This document shows positions 10,297 to 18,551 of a stretch of DNA of 64,000 nucleotides, piece by piece (position 1 is the stretch's first letter; the number at the start of each line of letters is the position of its first letter). Under the pieces are notes generated by a model, which was given only the letters and a program-made list of their open reading frames with translations, had not been told where the DNA came from and did not search any database. Origin of the DNA: JABWBD01 sp040768665 (GTDB lineage: Bacteria > Planctomycetota > Planctomycetia > Pirellulales > Thermoguttaceae); NCBI GenBank assembly GCA_040768665.1, contig JAXGMN010000013.1, positions 62,001 through 126,000 of the forward strand, read 5' to 3'. Made by a program: the position numbers and the translations under genes.

Positions 10297-11739
10297 ATGC
10301 GTTGGCAAGCCGTCGGTTGCCGCATCCTCGTGTTGGTGGTCCTCGCGGGACTCGCGCTGCTGGCAGCGCACTGGTTCAGCGCAGCTCCCATGGCAGTCGC
10401 CCAGGATGGCGGCGGAAATAATCAGAATCAGAACAATCAGAACAATCAAAACAACCAGAACACCGCCGGCGCAGCCGGTGTGGCCGTGGACGCCCAGGGT
10501 GTCGTGCGACGGCAAGTATTCGTCGATCTCGGCGGACGCGTGCGGTTGCAGCGCATGGCGGCAGCTCGTGCGACGCTGAGCCCCGATGTCCTCGCCCCGA
10601 GCACTCTCCGCAAGGTCTCGCTCAACCGGCTCGAGCGGGCGATTCAGGCTCGCGACGGTGTTCCGACGGAAGAAATGCGGTGCCTCGCCGGCCTGCAGCG
10701 TGTTCGGTTCGTGTTCTGCTATCCCGACAGCAAAGATATTGTCATCGCCGGCCCGGCTGAAGGATGGTTGTCCGATCCGAGCGGGCGAATGGTGGGGATC
10801 AACAATGGACGACCGGTCGTGCAATTGCAGGATCTGGCAGTTGCTTTGCGTGCGTTTCCGCCGAACGGCGAAGCGGCCTCGGTGATCGGTTGCTCCATCG
10901 ACCCGACGCAGGAAGGCCTGCAGGCGATGCAAAGCTTCCTGAGCAGTATTGGTGCATACGCTACCCCCGCGCAGACCCAGTATATCGTCACGGGCTTGCA
11001 GAACAGCCTGGGCATGCAGACTGTTTCGGTCCACGGGGTCTCTCCCGCCACGCGTTTTGCCCAAATCATGGTCGAGGCCGACTACCGGATGAAACTGATC
11101 GGCATCGGTCTGGAACGCCCGCCGGTGCGGATGGTGAGCTTCGTCGAACGGGCCGATCCCTCGCAGGTTTCACGCAATGCCCTGTTCCGCTGGTTCTTTA
11201 CGCCGGATTATCAGTGCGTCCGGGTTACCGAGGACGGATTGGGGGCGGAACTGGTCGGGGACGGCGTGAAACTGATCGGCGAGGACGAGATGGTCACCGG
11301 CGAAGGTGATCGCCGAACCGCATCGCGAGGCAATCGCGCAAGCCAGGTGTTCGTATCCAGCTTTACCAAGAAGTATCCCGAACTGGCCGATCGGTCGCCG
11401 GTCTATGCCGAACTGCGGAACCTGATCGATCTCGCCGTTGCCGCGGCGTACATCCAGCACGAGGATTTCTACGGCAAGACCGGATGGAGCATGGAATTCT
11501 TCGCCGACGAGAAGTCGTTCGCAGTTGAGGTCTACAACGCGCCGAAACAGGTGGCCTCGACTGTGGCTGCGATCTGGAAAGGCAACCGGCTGATGACGCC
11601 CATCGGCGGCGGCGTGCACATCGACGCAACGCAGGCACTCGATTCCCAGAATCTCATGAAGGACGACAGCGGCGCGGTCGCCAAGGTCCAAGGCGAGACC
11701 AAGGGCCAACTGGCCGGCGATCAGTGGTGGTGGGACTGA
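10297..11739 (+). CDS. Secreted DUF1598-like planctomycete protein
   Basis: Protein of 480 residues with a signal peptide (ILVLVVLAGLALLAAHWFSAAPMAVAQ). A low-complexity Asn/Gln tract (NNQNQNNQNNQNNQN) follows at about residues 44-62. The body contains VFCYPDSKDIVIAGPAEGW and a repeated domain, which I recognise as the planctomycete-restricted family DUF1598, function unknown. The frame is open upstream from 10099, but ATG 10297 has AAGGAGAT eight bases before it and starts the signal peptide exactly. The NQ tract may be a flexible linker between the membrane exit and the folded part. A strong terminator follows. Confidence 0.85.
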   Translation: MRWQAVGCRILVLVVLAGLALLAAHWFSAAPMAVAQDGGGNNQNQNNQNNQNNQNTAGAAGVAVDAQGVVRRQVFVDLGGRVRLQRMAAARATLSPDVLAPSTLRKVSLNRLERAIQARDGVPTEEMRCLAGLQRVRFVFCYPDSKDIVIAGPAEGWLSDPSGRMVGINNGRPVVQLQDLAVALRAFPPNGEAASVIGCSIDPTQEGLQAMQSFLSSIGAYATPAQTQYIVTGLQNSLGMQTVSVHGVSPATRFAQIMVEADYRMKLIGIGLERPPVRMVSFVERADPSQVSRNALFRWFFTPDYQCVRVTEDGLGAELVGDGVKLIGEDEMVTGEGDRRTASRGNRASQVFVSSFTKKYPELADRSPVYAELRNLIDLAVAAAYIQHEDFYGKTGWSMEFFADEKSFAVEVYNAPKQVASTVAAIWKGNRLMTPIGGGVHIDATQALDSQNLMKDDSGAVAKVQGETKGQLAGDQWWWD

Positions 11740-11835
11740 TACGTGGAGGCCGGGCCCGCAAGGGCAAGCCCCCTTTAAACGTCGGTTTCCGCCCAGGGAT
11801 CAGGTCCGGTTGTAGCGTGAAGCATCATGGAGGCA

Positions 11836-11870
11836 GGGCCGGTCCGATTATCGGGCCGGCCCGCTTTTTT
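11836..11870 (+). terminator. Rho-independent terminator
   Basis: Perfect nested stem GGGCCGG-CCGA / TCGG-CCGGCCC with a three-base loop, followed by GCTTTTTT. It lies 97 bp after the DUF1598-like gene. Confidence 0.9.
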
Positions 11871-12017
11871 GCGCCGAACCGGTTCGTCCGCGGCCGCTGT
11901 TGCCCGCGGTTTCGGGCGTGGGTGTCAAATCTTCCCGCCTCCAGACTGGATTGAGGTATTCTTGTGCACAAGTCGGGTCCGCGTCATGCCGCGGTCGACG
12001 CGGTGCCCGGAACCGTA

Positions 12018-12117
12018 GAGGCCCTAACAAAACGGGGACTGGCTCCGAGCCAAACATCGAGAATCCCCGGAGAAAAGGCGTTCGGCGAGGTGCCTGTCCC
12101 CGTTTTGTTAGGGCCTC
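12018..12117. repeat. Palindromic element, family C
   Basis: Outer arms GAGGCCCTAACAAAAC and GTTTTGTTAGGGCCTC enclose the shared core GGGGACTGGCTCC...GGTGCCTGTCCCC. It lies upstream of the spermidine-synthase-like gene. A fragment of the same right arm occurs at 33844-33863. Confidence 0.85.
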
Positions 12118-12136
12118 GTAGAACTCCCGGTCCGGA

Positions 12137-12142
12137 TATACT
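12137..12142 (+). promoter_or_regulatory. -10-like box TATACT
   Basis: TATACT, 86 bp upstream of ATG 12228, no clear -35. The same hexamer precedes four other genes in this window. Confidence 0.35.
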
Positions 12143-12150
12143 GAACGCTC

Positions 12151-12191
12151 CGCCTGGTCGGCCTGTGCGGGCGACGCCCGCCGACCAGGCG
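12151..12191. repeat. GC-rich hairpin
   Basis: CGCCTGGTCGG and CCGACCAGGCG flank an inner CGGGCG/CGCCCG stem; no T tract. It sits in the leader of the next gene. Confidence 0.6.
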
Positions 12192-12227
12192 TGAACGATT
12201 GCCGGCGAACGAACCGAGGCGAAGTCG

Positions 12228-13817
12228 ATGCGAAACTCAATATCCCAGTCCGTCCCGCGGAACCTCCCCGGTGCGTCCGCGGGCGACGTCCTGCGACGGC
12301 TCTACTTGCTGCTGACCGCCTTCGTGGCCGGCGCCGCGGTGATGACGATCGAACTAGCCGGTAACCGCGTTCTCGCTCCCTGGTTCGGGAACTCGCTCTA
12401 CACGTGGACCGGTTTGATCGGTGTGATCCTGTTGAGCATCAGTTGCGGGTATTATTTGGGCGGCTGGATCGCAGACCGGCGGCCGGATTACGTTGTGTTG
12501 GGGCATTTACTGGCGGCATCCGCACTGCTGACGTTGCTCGTACCGCTGGTTCAGGTGCCCCTGGATGGCATCGTGGCCCGGTTCGGCGTGGTAAGTGGGC
12601 CCCTGCTGGCCACATTGCTGCTGTTCGCCCTGCCAGGCTGTCTGCTGGCGGCGGTCTCGCCGTTCGCGATTCGGCTGACCAGCCTGTTATGGAACGATCG
12701 CAGCGTCGGGATCTCTGCGGGCTCGGTGGGGATGTTCTCGACGCTGGGAAGCGTATTCGGGACTTTCGGGTCGGGGTTCGTACTGATTCCCCATATGCGT
12801 TTGCGAACGATCTTCCTCGTCACGGGGCTGGCGGTAGGGGCGTTGGCGCTCGTTGCCTATACTGTCTTGGGTGCACGGAGTCCGCGGCGATGGCGGCTCG
12901 TGTTTGCGTGGCTACTGGTTCTGGGCGGTGCGGCCGGTGCGATGCTTTGGACCAGCCCCGAAGCGGCCGAGTCGGTGCTGTTCGAGCAGACGACCTTCTA
13001 TCACCGTATCCGCGTCACCGAGGAGCCTACGGCCGACGGGGACCGCCTCCGCAAGCTGAAACTCGACACGACTTCCGAAGGGAGCCAGTACGTTGCGTCG
13101 CGGGAACTTCCCATGCACTATCAGCAATACTGGGAACTTGCGCGGGTCTATTGCCCCGATCTGAAGAAGGCCGCGTTTCTCGGGGGCGGCGGATTCGCGA
13201 TGCCGGAGGCCCTCCTGGATGCATTTCCCGACGCGCGGGCGGACGTGGTCGAGATCGATCCGGCGGTAATCGAGGTGGGCCGGAAGTACTTTCGCGTCGA
13301 TGAGTATCCGCGGATGAATCCGGTGGCCGATGACGCGCGGCGTTTTCTCCGCAGGACGGATGCCCGTTACGACCTGATTTTTGCCGATGCCTACAGTGGG
13401 ATCCGATGCATCCCCTCGCACCTGGTCACGCGCGAGTTCTTCGAATTGGTCGACTCGCGGCTGGCGCAGCGGGGCGCGCTCATCTTGAACATCATCAGCG
13501 CCGCGGAAGGGGCCGACTCGGTACTCTTCCGCTCGGTTCTCAGGACGCTGGACACGGTGTTCCCGCATCATGCCGTCTTTCTCACGCAGCCGAGCAGCGG
13601 GGCGGCGGTTGTGCAGAACATCTTCATCGTGGCCGCTCGGCACGATGTGGCCCCGCATGCGATCACACTCACCGGCGATTACGATCTCGGCCGGATCAAC
13701 CTGCTCTTCTCCGGCTGCCTGTATCCCGATGAGTACGACTTCGCCGGCGGGGTGGTCTTCACCGACGACTGCAATCCGGTGGAGTACCTGGTTGCGCAGA
13801 CACTGCGCTCGCGGTAG
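12228..13817 (+). CDS. Membrane-fused spermidine-synthase-like protein
   Basis: Protein of 529 residues. The N-terminal 240 residues form about seven membrane helices (first: LYLLLTAFVAGAAVMTIELAGNRVLAPWFG, a typical opening of fused MFS/spermidine synthase proteins). The C-terminal domain is a SAM-type Rossmann fold with AAFLGGGGFAMPEAL (about residue 314), VVEIDP (about 339) and FADAYSG (about 385), as in polyamine aminopropyltransferases. Whether it makes spermidine or uses another acceptor is unknown; many such fusions have no proven activity. The ATG lacks a strong Shine-Dalgarno. A GC hairpin follows the stop. Confidence 0.85.
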   Translation: MRNSISQSVPRNLPGASAGDVLRRLYLLLTAFVAGAAVMTIELAGNRVLAPWFGNSLYTWTGLIGVILLSISCGYYLGGWIADRRPDYVVLGHLLAASALLTLLVPLVQVPLDGIVARFGVVSGPLLATLLLFALPGCLLAAVSPFAIRLTSLLWNDRSVGISAGSVGMFSTLGSVFGTFGSGFVLIPHMRLRTIFLVTGLAVGALALVAYTVLGARSPRRWRLVFAWLLVLGGAAGAMLWTSPEAAESVLFEQTTFYHRIRVTEEPTADGDRLRKLKLDTTSEGSQYVASRELPMHYQQYWELARVYCPDLKKAAFLGGGGFAMPEALLDAFPDARADVVEIDPAVIEVGRKYFRVDEYPRMNPVADDARRFLRRTDARYDLIFADAYSGIRCIPSHLVTREFFELVDSRLAQRGALILNIISAAEGADSVLFRSVLRTLDTVFPHHAVFLTQPSSGAAVVQNIFIVAARHDVAPHAITLTGDYDLGRINLLFSGCLYPDEYDFAGGVVFTDDCNPVEYLVAQTLRSR

Positions 13818-13827
13818 ATGGGGCCAT

Positions 13828-13857
13828 CAGCCCGGCTGATTCCAAGCAGCCGGGCTG
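13828..13857. repeat. REP-like hairpin, family G
   Basis: CAGCCCGGCTG and CAGCCGGGCTG flank an 8-base loop. It lies just after a stop, between convergent genes. Other copies are at 33760-33830 and 54951-54984. Confidence 0.75.
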
Positions 13858-13923
13858 ATTCAATGCTGCATGTGCGCGTCGAGTGGTATCGGAGCTGACA
13901 AGAAGACTCCGTCAGCCGCGACC

Positions 13924-14937
13924 TCAGGCGGCCGCAACGCCGTTCATCTCGTCGATCCGGCCCGCGAAGAAGAGCATCACGTTCTTCAATGCCGTTTCGG
14001 CCATCCGGCGGTTGGCCTCGCGAGTGTTCGAGCCGATGTGGGGCGTCAGGACCACGTTGTCCAGTGTTCGGAGATCCTTGTCGGCGGTGACGGGCACGTA
14101 GGGCTCGTTCTGGAAAACATCGAGCCCCGCCCCGCCCAACCGTCCGTCGGCAATCGCGTCGTAGAGAGCGTCTTCGTCGACCACGGAACCTCGTGCGGTG
14201 TTGATGAGCACTGCGGTCGGCTTCATCCAACTCAGTCGCCGGGCGTCAATGAATTGCCGCGTCTTTTCGTTGGCCGACAGATGGAGGCTCACGATGTCCG
14301 ATTGCCCGAAGACCGCCTCCACGTCGTCCGTGTACCGCTCGAGGCCCAGCCTGGCCAGCGCGGCCCGGTCGTTCTCGTCCGGCAGCCGCAGTTGGTCGAA
14401 GGGGCGGATATCGGCAGCCAGCACCTGCATCCCGAACCCAAACCGCCCGAGGACGGCCGCCCGTCGACCAATTTCGCCGCACCCCAGAATTCCCAGCGTC
14501 TTGCCAGCCAGTTCAACCCCCGGCGGAGCGGAAAAGTCGCCCGAGCGCAATCTCGCCTCGGCCCTGCCGACGCGGCGGGCCAATTCTCCCATGAGCCAGA
14601 ATGCGTGCTCGGCAACACTCGCATCGAGCGCGCCGGGAGTATTGGTTACGTGGATTCCATGCCGTACGGCCAGGGGTTTGTCGATGTTGTCGTGCCCCAC
14701 GCCGAAACGGGCAATGAGGGCGCCGCGCCCGTCGGCCGTTCGCGCCAACGCTTCGTAGAGCGGACCGCGATAGGGATCGATTCCCACGATCACCGCGCGG
14801 CAGTCGTTGGCGAGGACCGCGTCGGCGAGGGCCGCTTCGCCCGCCGGGACGCAGATTACCCGATGCGACTCGACCGCCCGGAAAACGGCCTCGCCCTTTC
14901 GATACCCCAACTCGGTGACAAGGATCGTTTCGCTCAT
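13924..14937 (-). CDS. D-2-hydroxyacid dehydrogenase (PGDH-like)
   Basis: NAD-dependent D-2-hydroxyacid dehydrogenase of 337 residues. The cofactor loop reads LGILGCGEIGRRA (about 147-160); the catalytic set is NTARG (about 245), FQNEP (about 275) and LTPHIGSNT (about 300), giving Arg, Glu and His. It lacks an ACT domain, so it is not a full-length biosynthetic SerA. The true start is ATG 14937, with AAAGGAAGG upstream; the open frame reaching 15807 is a shadow of the next gene. Its start overlaps the stop of the aldolase gene as ATGA, so the two form an operon, probably for catabolism of a hydroxy- or sugar acid. Confidence 0.88.
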   Translation of the reverse strand: MSETILVTELGYRKGEAVFRAVESHRVICVPAGEAALADAVLANDCRAVIVGIDPYRGPLYEALARTADGRGALIARFGVGHDNIDKPLAVRHGIHVTNTPGALDASVAEHAFWLMGELARRVGRAEARLRSGDFSAPPGVELAGKTLGILGCGEIGRRAAVLGRFGFGMQVLAADIRPFDQLRLPDENDRAALARLGLERYTDDVEAVFGQSDIVSLHLSANEKTRQFIDARRLSWMKPTAVLINTARGSVVDEDALYDAIADGRLGGAGLDVFQNEPYVPVTADKDLRTLDNVVLTPHIGSNTREANRRMAETALKNVMLFFAGRIDEMNGVAAA

Positions 14938-15692
14938 GGGCCTTCCTTTCGCAGCATTGCGCGGCAGCCGTTCAGTACGAACTCGGTGTCGATGCCGCAA
15001 GCAAGAAACCGGAACCCTTGCTCGACGCGGCGCGTCAACTGGGCCGGATCGACCGCAACCACGTGGATCCCCGCGGCGACCCCGTTCGCCCGGCACGCCT
15101 CGAGGATCGTCTGCTGCGCCGCCAGTACGTCCGGATGGTCGAGCTTGCCCGGCAGACCCATCGAGGCCGAAAGATCGTAAGGACCGATCAGGGCGGCATC
15201 GATGCCGGGAGTGGCAAGGATCGCGCCGGCCTGCGCGACGGCATCGACGTGCTCGAGCATCACCACCACCAAGACATCCTCGTTCCAATCTGCGAAGTAC
15301 CTGGCGAAGTCCCGGCCGAAGTCCGCTCCCCGGCAGAGCGATGCGCCGCGAATTCCCACGGGCGGGAATTTGGCCATCGCAACGGACTGGCACGCCAGTT
15401 CGGGCGTGTTGACCGAAGGGACGATAATGCCGGTCGCCCCCAGGTCGAGGACTTTCTTCGTCAACGCGGGATCGCAGCAGGGGAGCCGTGCCAGCAGATC
15501 GCAGCCGGTGCCTTTCACGGCCAGGGCCAATTCGTGAAACGTGCGGACGTCGATCGATGTGTGCTCCATGTCGACGCCGACGAAATCGAACCCCTCGCCG
15601 GCCATGATCTCCACGACCGTAGGATGGCCAATCATCACCCACCCGCCATATACGGGCTGTCCAACGCGAAGTTTCTCCTTTGTTCTTCCCAT
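14934..15692 (-). CDS. HpcH/HpaI family aldolase
   Basis: Class II pyruvate aldolase of 252 residues that would cleave a 2-keto-4-hydroxy acid to pyruvate (or a homologue) and an aldehyde. Family motifs are FVGVDMEHTSID, GTGCDLLARLP, GATGIIVPSVNTPE, VVVMLEH and AALIGPYDLSASMG, the last two holding the metal ligands Glu and Asp. The start ATG has GAGGAAG upstream. It is first in a two-gene operon with the dehydrogenase; the pair suggests breakdown of sugar-acid derivatives such as ketodeoxyglucarate, though the substrate is not set by sequence. Confidence 0.9.
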   Translation of the reverse strand: MGRTKEKLRVGQPVYGGWVMIGHPTVVEIMAGEGFDFVGVDMEHTSIDVRTFHELALAVKGTGCDLLARLPCCDPALTKKVLDLGATGIIVPSVNTPELACQSVAMAKFPPVGIRGASLCRGADFGRDFARYFADWNEDVLVVVMLEHVDAVAQAGAILATPGIDAALIGPYDLSASMGLPGKLDHPDVLAAQQTILEACRANGVAAGIHVVAVDPAQLTRRVEQGFRFLACGIDTEFVLNGCRAMLRKEGP

Positions 15693-15745
15693 CGTCTTCC
15701 TCGTCCTGTCGATTTTCCTTTTGCCAACTCGTATCCTCGACGCAA

Positions 15746-17248
15746 TTAGCGGGACACATTTTTTCCGCTACGATGTGCGTCGGCAGCAGCCGGGCTGGCG
15801 GAATCATTCCGCGCCGTTTCGATGCCCCACCACCGGTCCAGAAGACCTGTCAGCCGGGCCTTTTGCTCCGCATATTCCGGCTTGAGAGAGAGATTGTGCT
15901 CTTCCTGGGGATCCTTGTCGAGGTCGAAGAGATGCGATTTGCCCGGATCTTCGGTGGGCACAATCAGCTTGTAGGGTCCGGAACGGACCCAGCGCAGTTC
16001 AACCTCGCGAGCCGGTTGTCCGAGTCGAACTGCATCGTTGGGATAGATTTCTCCAAACGCAGGCCGATCGGGGGTAGGCTGCTTTGCCTCCACAACCGGC
16101 AGGAGATTTCTGCCCGACATGCTGCGTGTCTTGGATGCCAGGCCGACCGCGGCGAGGATCGTCGGCGCAACGTCGACGCTTGCCACAAGACCGTCGCAGG
16201 TTGCAGGACGGATATGCCCGTCCCAGCGGAGCAGAAGAGGCGTTCGAAGTCCGTTTTCATAAGGCGACCATTTGCTTCGGGGGTGCTGCCGCTCCGGCCG
16301 CTTCGGATCGGGTTTCCACCCGTTGTCGGCGAGGAAGACAAACAGCGTATTGGATGAGAGCCCCTTGGCATCGAGGTAGTTCAGCAATTGCCCGACGGTC
16401 CGGTCGAAGCGGGAGATGCTGGCGTAGTAGCGGACATTGTGCGGCGGTATCTCCGGGCGATTTTCATACAGGGCGAGGTCGTCTGCCGAGACGTCGTGTG
16501 GGGTGTGCGGCAGGACCGGCGCGTACCAGATGAAAAACGGCCGGTCGCCGTGTCGGTCGATGAAGTCCACCAGCGGCTGCATCGTGCTCCGCCCGATCGT
16601 CAGCCCGATGTCCCCGTTTCCGTGCGCGACCACGGAACTGTCGGGGAGCGACTTGTCCCAGCAGCCGGGAACTCCCGCGGCCTGGCCGGTCGTCATTCCG
16701 TCGGTGAAGCCCGCGGTCCGGTAGTGGCCTTCCCAGTACTTTCCCGTCTGAAGGCAACGGTAGCCGTTGGCGGCCAGGATGCGCGGCACCGCCGGGACCG
16801 CCTGGATAAGCTCCTCGGCCCGGCGGCGCGCCGCATAGTACTCGTCGTGCGGCATTCGGTTCAGGGACGCATTGCCCGGAGGCGGGTGGTTGAAGTGGAT
16901 GCCGTGCTCGTGCGGGTAGAGGCCCGTCAGCAACGTGGCCAGCGACGGCCGGCAGGAACTGGTAGGTACGTAGGCGTGGGTGAACCGCGCGGAACGGGCC
17001 GCCAGCCGGTCCAGGTTCGGGGTCTTGACGTGCGGGTTTCCCATGAAACCGAAATCGTCGTAAGCCTGGTCGTCGCTGATGATCATGACGACATTCGGTG
17101 GGCGATCGGAATTGGGACTGCCGAAGGACGTCGCGCGGCTCATGCCGACGCAGAGGAGGAGCGTCACCCCTAGCAACGCTCCGGTTGGAATCCGTTTTCG
17201 GCAACGGGGTTTCACGCGTAGTCTCCGTATTTTCCTAAGGAACGGCAT
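15746..17248 (-). CDS. Sulfatase (type I, formylglycine-dependent)
   Basis: Exported sulfatase of 500 residues. After a signal-type N-terminus (ALLGVTLLLCVGMSRA) come the metal ligands in VVMIISDDQAYDDFG and the modification site SSCRPSLATLLTG, with Cys99 expected to become formylglycine. The usual CxPSR has Leu in place of Arg, a variant common among planctomycete sulfatases of this subtype. Further motifs are TGKYWEGHY and WYAPVLPHTPH. It should remove sulfate from sulfated polysaccharide. No sulfatase-maturing enzyme is encoded in the window. The start lacks a strong ribosome-binding site. Confidence 0.92.
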   Translation of the reverse strand: MPFLRKIRRLRVKPRCRKRIPTGALLGVTLLLCVGMSRATSFGSPNSDRPPNVVMIISDDQAYDDFGFMGNPHVKTPNLDRLAARSARFTHAYVPTSSCRPSLATLLTGLYPHEHGIHFNHPPPGNASLNRMPHDEYYAARRRAEELIQAVPAVPRILAANGYRCLQTGKYWEGHYRTAGFTDGMTTGQAAGVPGCWDKSLPDSSVVAHGNGDIGLTIGRSTMQPLVDFIDRHGDRPFFIWYAPVLPHTPHDVSADDLALYENRPEIPPHNVRYYASISRFDRTVGQLLNYLDAKGLSSNTLFVFLADNGWKPDPKRPERQHPRSKWSPYENGLRTPLLLRWDGHIRPATCDGLVASVDVAPTILAAVGLASKTRSMSGRNLLPVVEAKQPTPDRPAFGEIYPNDAVRLGQPAREVELRWVRSGPYKLIVPTEDPGKSHLFDLDKDPQEEHNLSLKPEYAEQKARLTGLLDRWWGIETARNDSASPAAADAHRSGKNVSR

Positions 17249-17287
17249 CCGCCAACCGGTTAGGAGCCGTAAAAGAATAACCTGAGT

Positions 17288-17345
17288 CGTAGGGTGGATT
17301 TCAATCCACCCTTTGTTTTCCGGGTGGATTAAAATCCACCCTACG
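17288..17345. repeat. Double hairpin repeat, family H
   Basis: CGTAGGGTGGATT...AATCCACCC, then GGGTGGATT...AATCCACCCTACG: two small hairpins that also pair with each other over the full 58 bp. No gene within. Confidence 0.75.
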
Positions 17346-17476
17346 TCAAAGTGTATGACTTGTTTTCTTACGGCCCCTTAAAGATCAGCCCGCGCGGGCC
17401 GGGCGTTTCAGTCCGAGACCCTTGGTTGCAGGAAATGTTCGGGAATGTGCTTGAAGAGCACCCAGTGCTTGCAGTG

Positions 17477-18535
17477 TCAAATTCCAGCGGTGTATCGCCG
17501 TGCCTCGTCGAGCACGGCCAGGTAGTTATCGACGGGGATGTAGTCGGTGACCCAGTTGCCCAGGCCGAGGCAGTACCCGCCGCCGGGTTGGCAAACATCG
17601 AGCGTCCGGCGAACGCGGCGGCGGATAGCCTGCTCGTCGGAGCGGGAAATGAAGTCGACGTCCAGCCCACCGAGCAGCGCAACACGGTCGCCCCAGCGGC
17701 GTTTCGCTTCAGTGACGGGGACAACGTTCTCTTCGAAGGAATGCTTGGCATCGATCTTCACGGAATCGATCAGGTGGTCCATCAGCGGATCAACGCGACC
17801 GCAGCAATGAAAGAAGAACAGCTTACGGCGGTCGTGCGCCCAGCGGCTCATCCGCTCGTGCCAGGGAAGGAAACGTTCCGTGATGTACTGCGGGGCCATC
17901 ATGGTCGAACTCTTGTGCGCGTAGTCGTCCGCCGCATAAACGGCAAAGACGCAACGGTAGTCGCACAGGGCGCGAACCATCGCCAAGTGAAACTCGCCCA
18001 CGCGGCGGATGACCTCTTCGACCAGGTCCGGTTCCTCGTGCATCTTCCAGCAGAACGACTCGAACCCGAAGAGCTCGCGAACGACTTCCCACACCTTCAC
18101 GACATGGTAAACGCCCATGTCCTCGGGGAGGTGCCGTTCGTAGTGGTCGAGTTGGGCATAGTCGATGTCGGCGGGGTCCGGCCAGCAGTAGCGATCCACA
18201 TCTTCCCACGATTGGATCGGGCCGGCGTGCTCCTGGGCCCACGTGGTGCCGAGCGAGCCGGCCACGTCGAACTCGCCGCCCGGCAGCCAGACGCGAAAGA
18301 TCTCGAAACCGAGGGACCGCTGCACGTCAGCCTCTCGCTGCCACGCACAGGGTGGATCGCCGCCTGAAGAGCCCGGCAGGTCGAACCGGCGGGCAATCTC
18401 ATCCTTTACATTGGCGGCGATCCCGTGTTCGAACTGGAAAACTCGCTCGGGCTCCCCCTGGCGGAGCAGGTTGCGCCGCAGTTGTTCAAGGTCCAGTTGC
18501 AAGGGTGAGAGTTTGCTGGGCACGGCTTTGCTCAC
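17477..18535 (-). CDS. URO-D family protein
   Basis: Protein of 352 residues of the uroporphyrinogen-decarboxylase fold. Motifs include FFFHCCGRVDPLMDHLIDSVKIDA and VALLGGLDVDFISRSDE near the C-terminal part of the barrel. It is not HemE: the N-terminal substrate-binding Arg motif is absent and Cys/His-rich FFHCCG resembles the methyltransferase branch (MtbA/CmuA type), which uses zinc and corrinoid or thiol acceptors. Planctomycetes carry many such paralogues beside glycosidases, as here. The start is GTG with GGAAGAG upstream. The gene follows the GH-A-like gene on the same strand with a 16-bp gap. Confidence 0.85.
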   Translation of the reverse strand: MSKAVPSKLSPLQLDLEQLRRNLLRQGEPERVFQFEHGIAANVKDEIARRFDLPGSSGGDPPCAWQREADVQRSLGFEIFRVWLPGGEFDVAGSLGTTWAQEHAGPIQSWEDVDRYCWPDPADIDYAQLDHYERHLPEDMGVYHVVKVWEVVRELFGFESFCWKMHEEPDLVEEVIRRVGEFHLAMVRALCDYRCVFAVYAADDYAHKSSTMMAPQYITERFLPWHERMSRWAHDRRKLFFFHCCGRVDPLMDHLIDSVKIDAKHSFEENVVPVTEAKRRWGDRVALLGGLDVDFISRSDEQAIRRRVRRTLDVCQPGGGYCLGLGNWVTDYIPVDNYLAVLDEARRYTAGI

Positions 18536-18551
18536 AGGTTCGGCTCTTCCG

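Noticed and set aside
14938..15807. Upstream extension of the hydroxyacid dehydrogenase frame
   Set aside because: It overlaps the aldolase gene fully and does not resemble a protein domain.
17288..17345. Double hairpin as a riboswitch
   Set aside because: Simple repeated arms and no conserved aptamer-like core.
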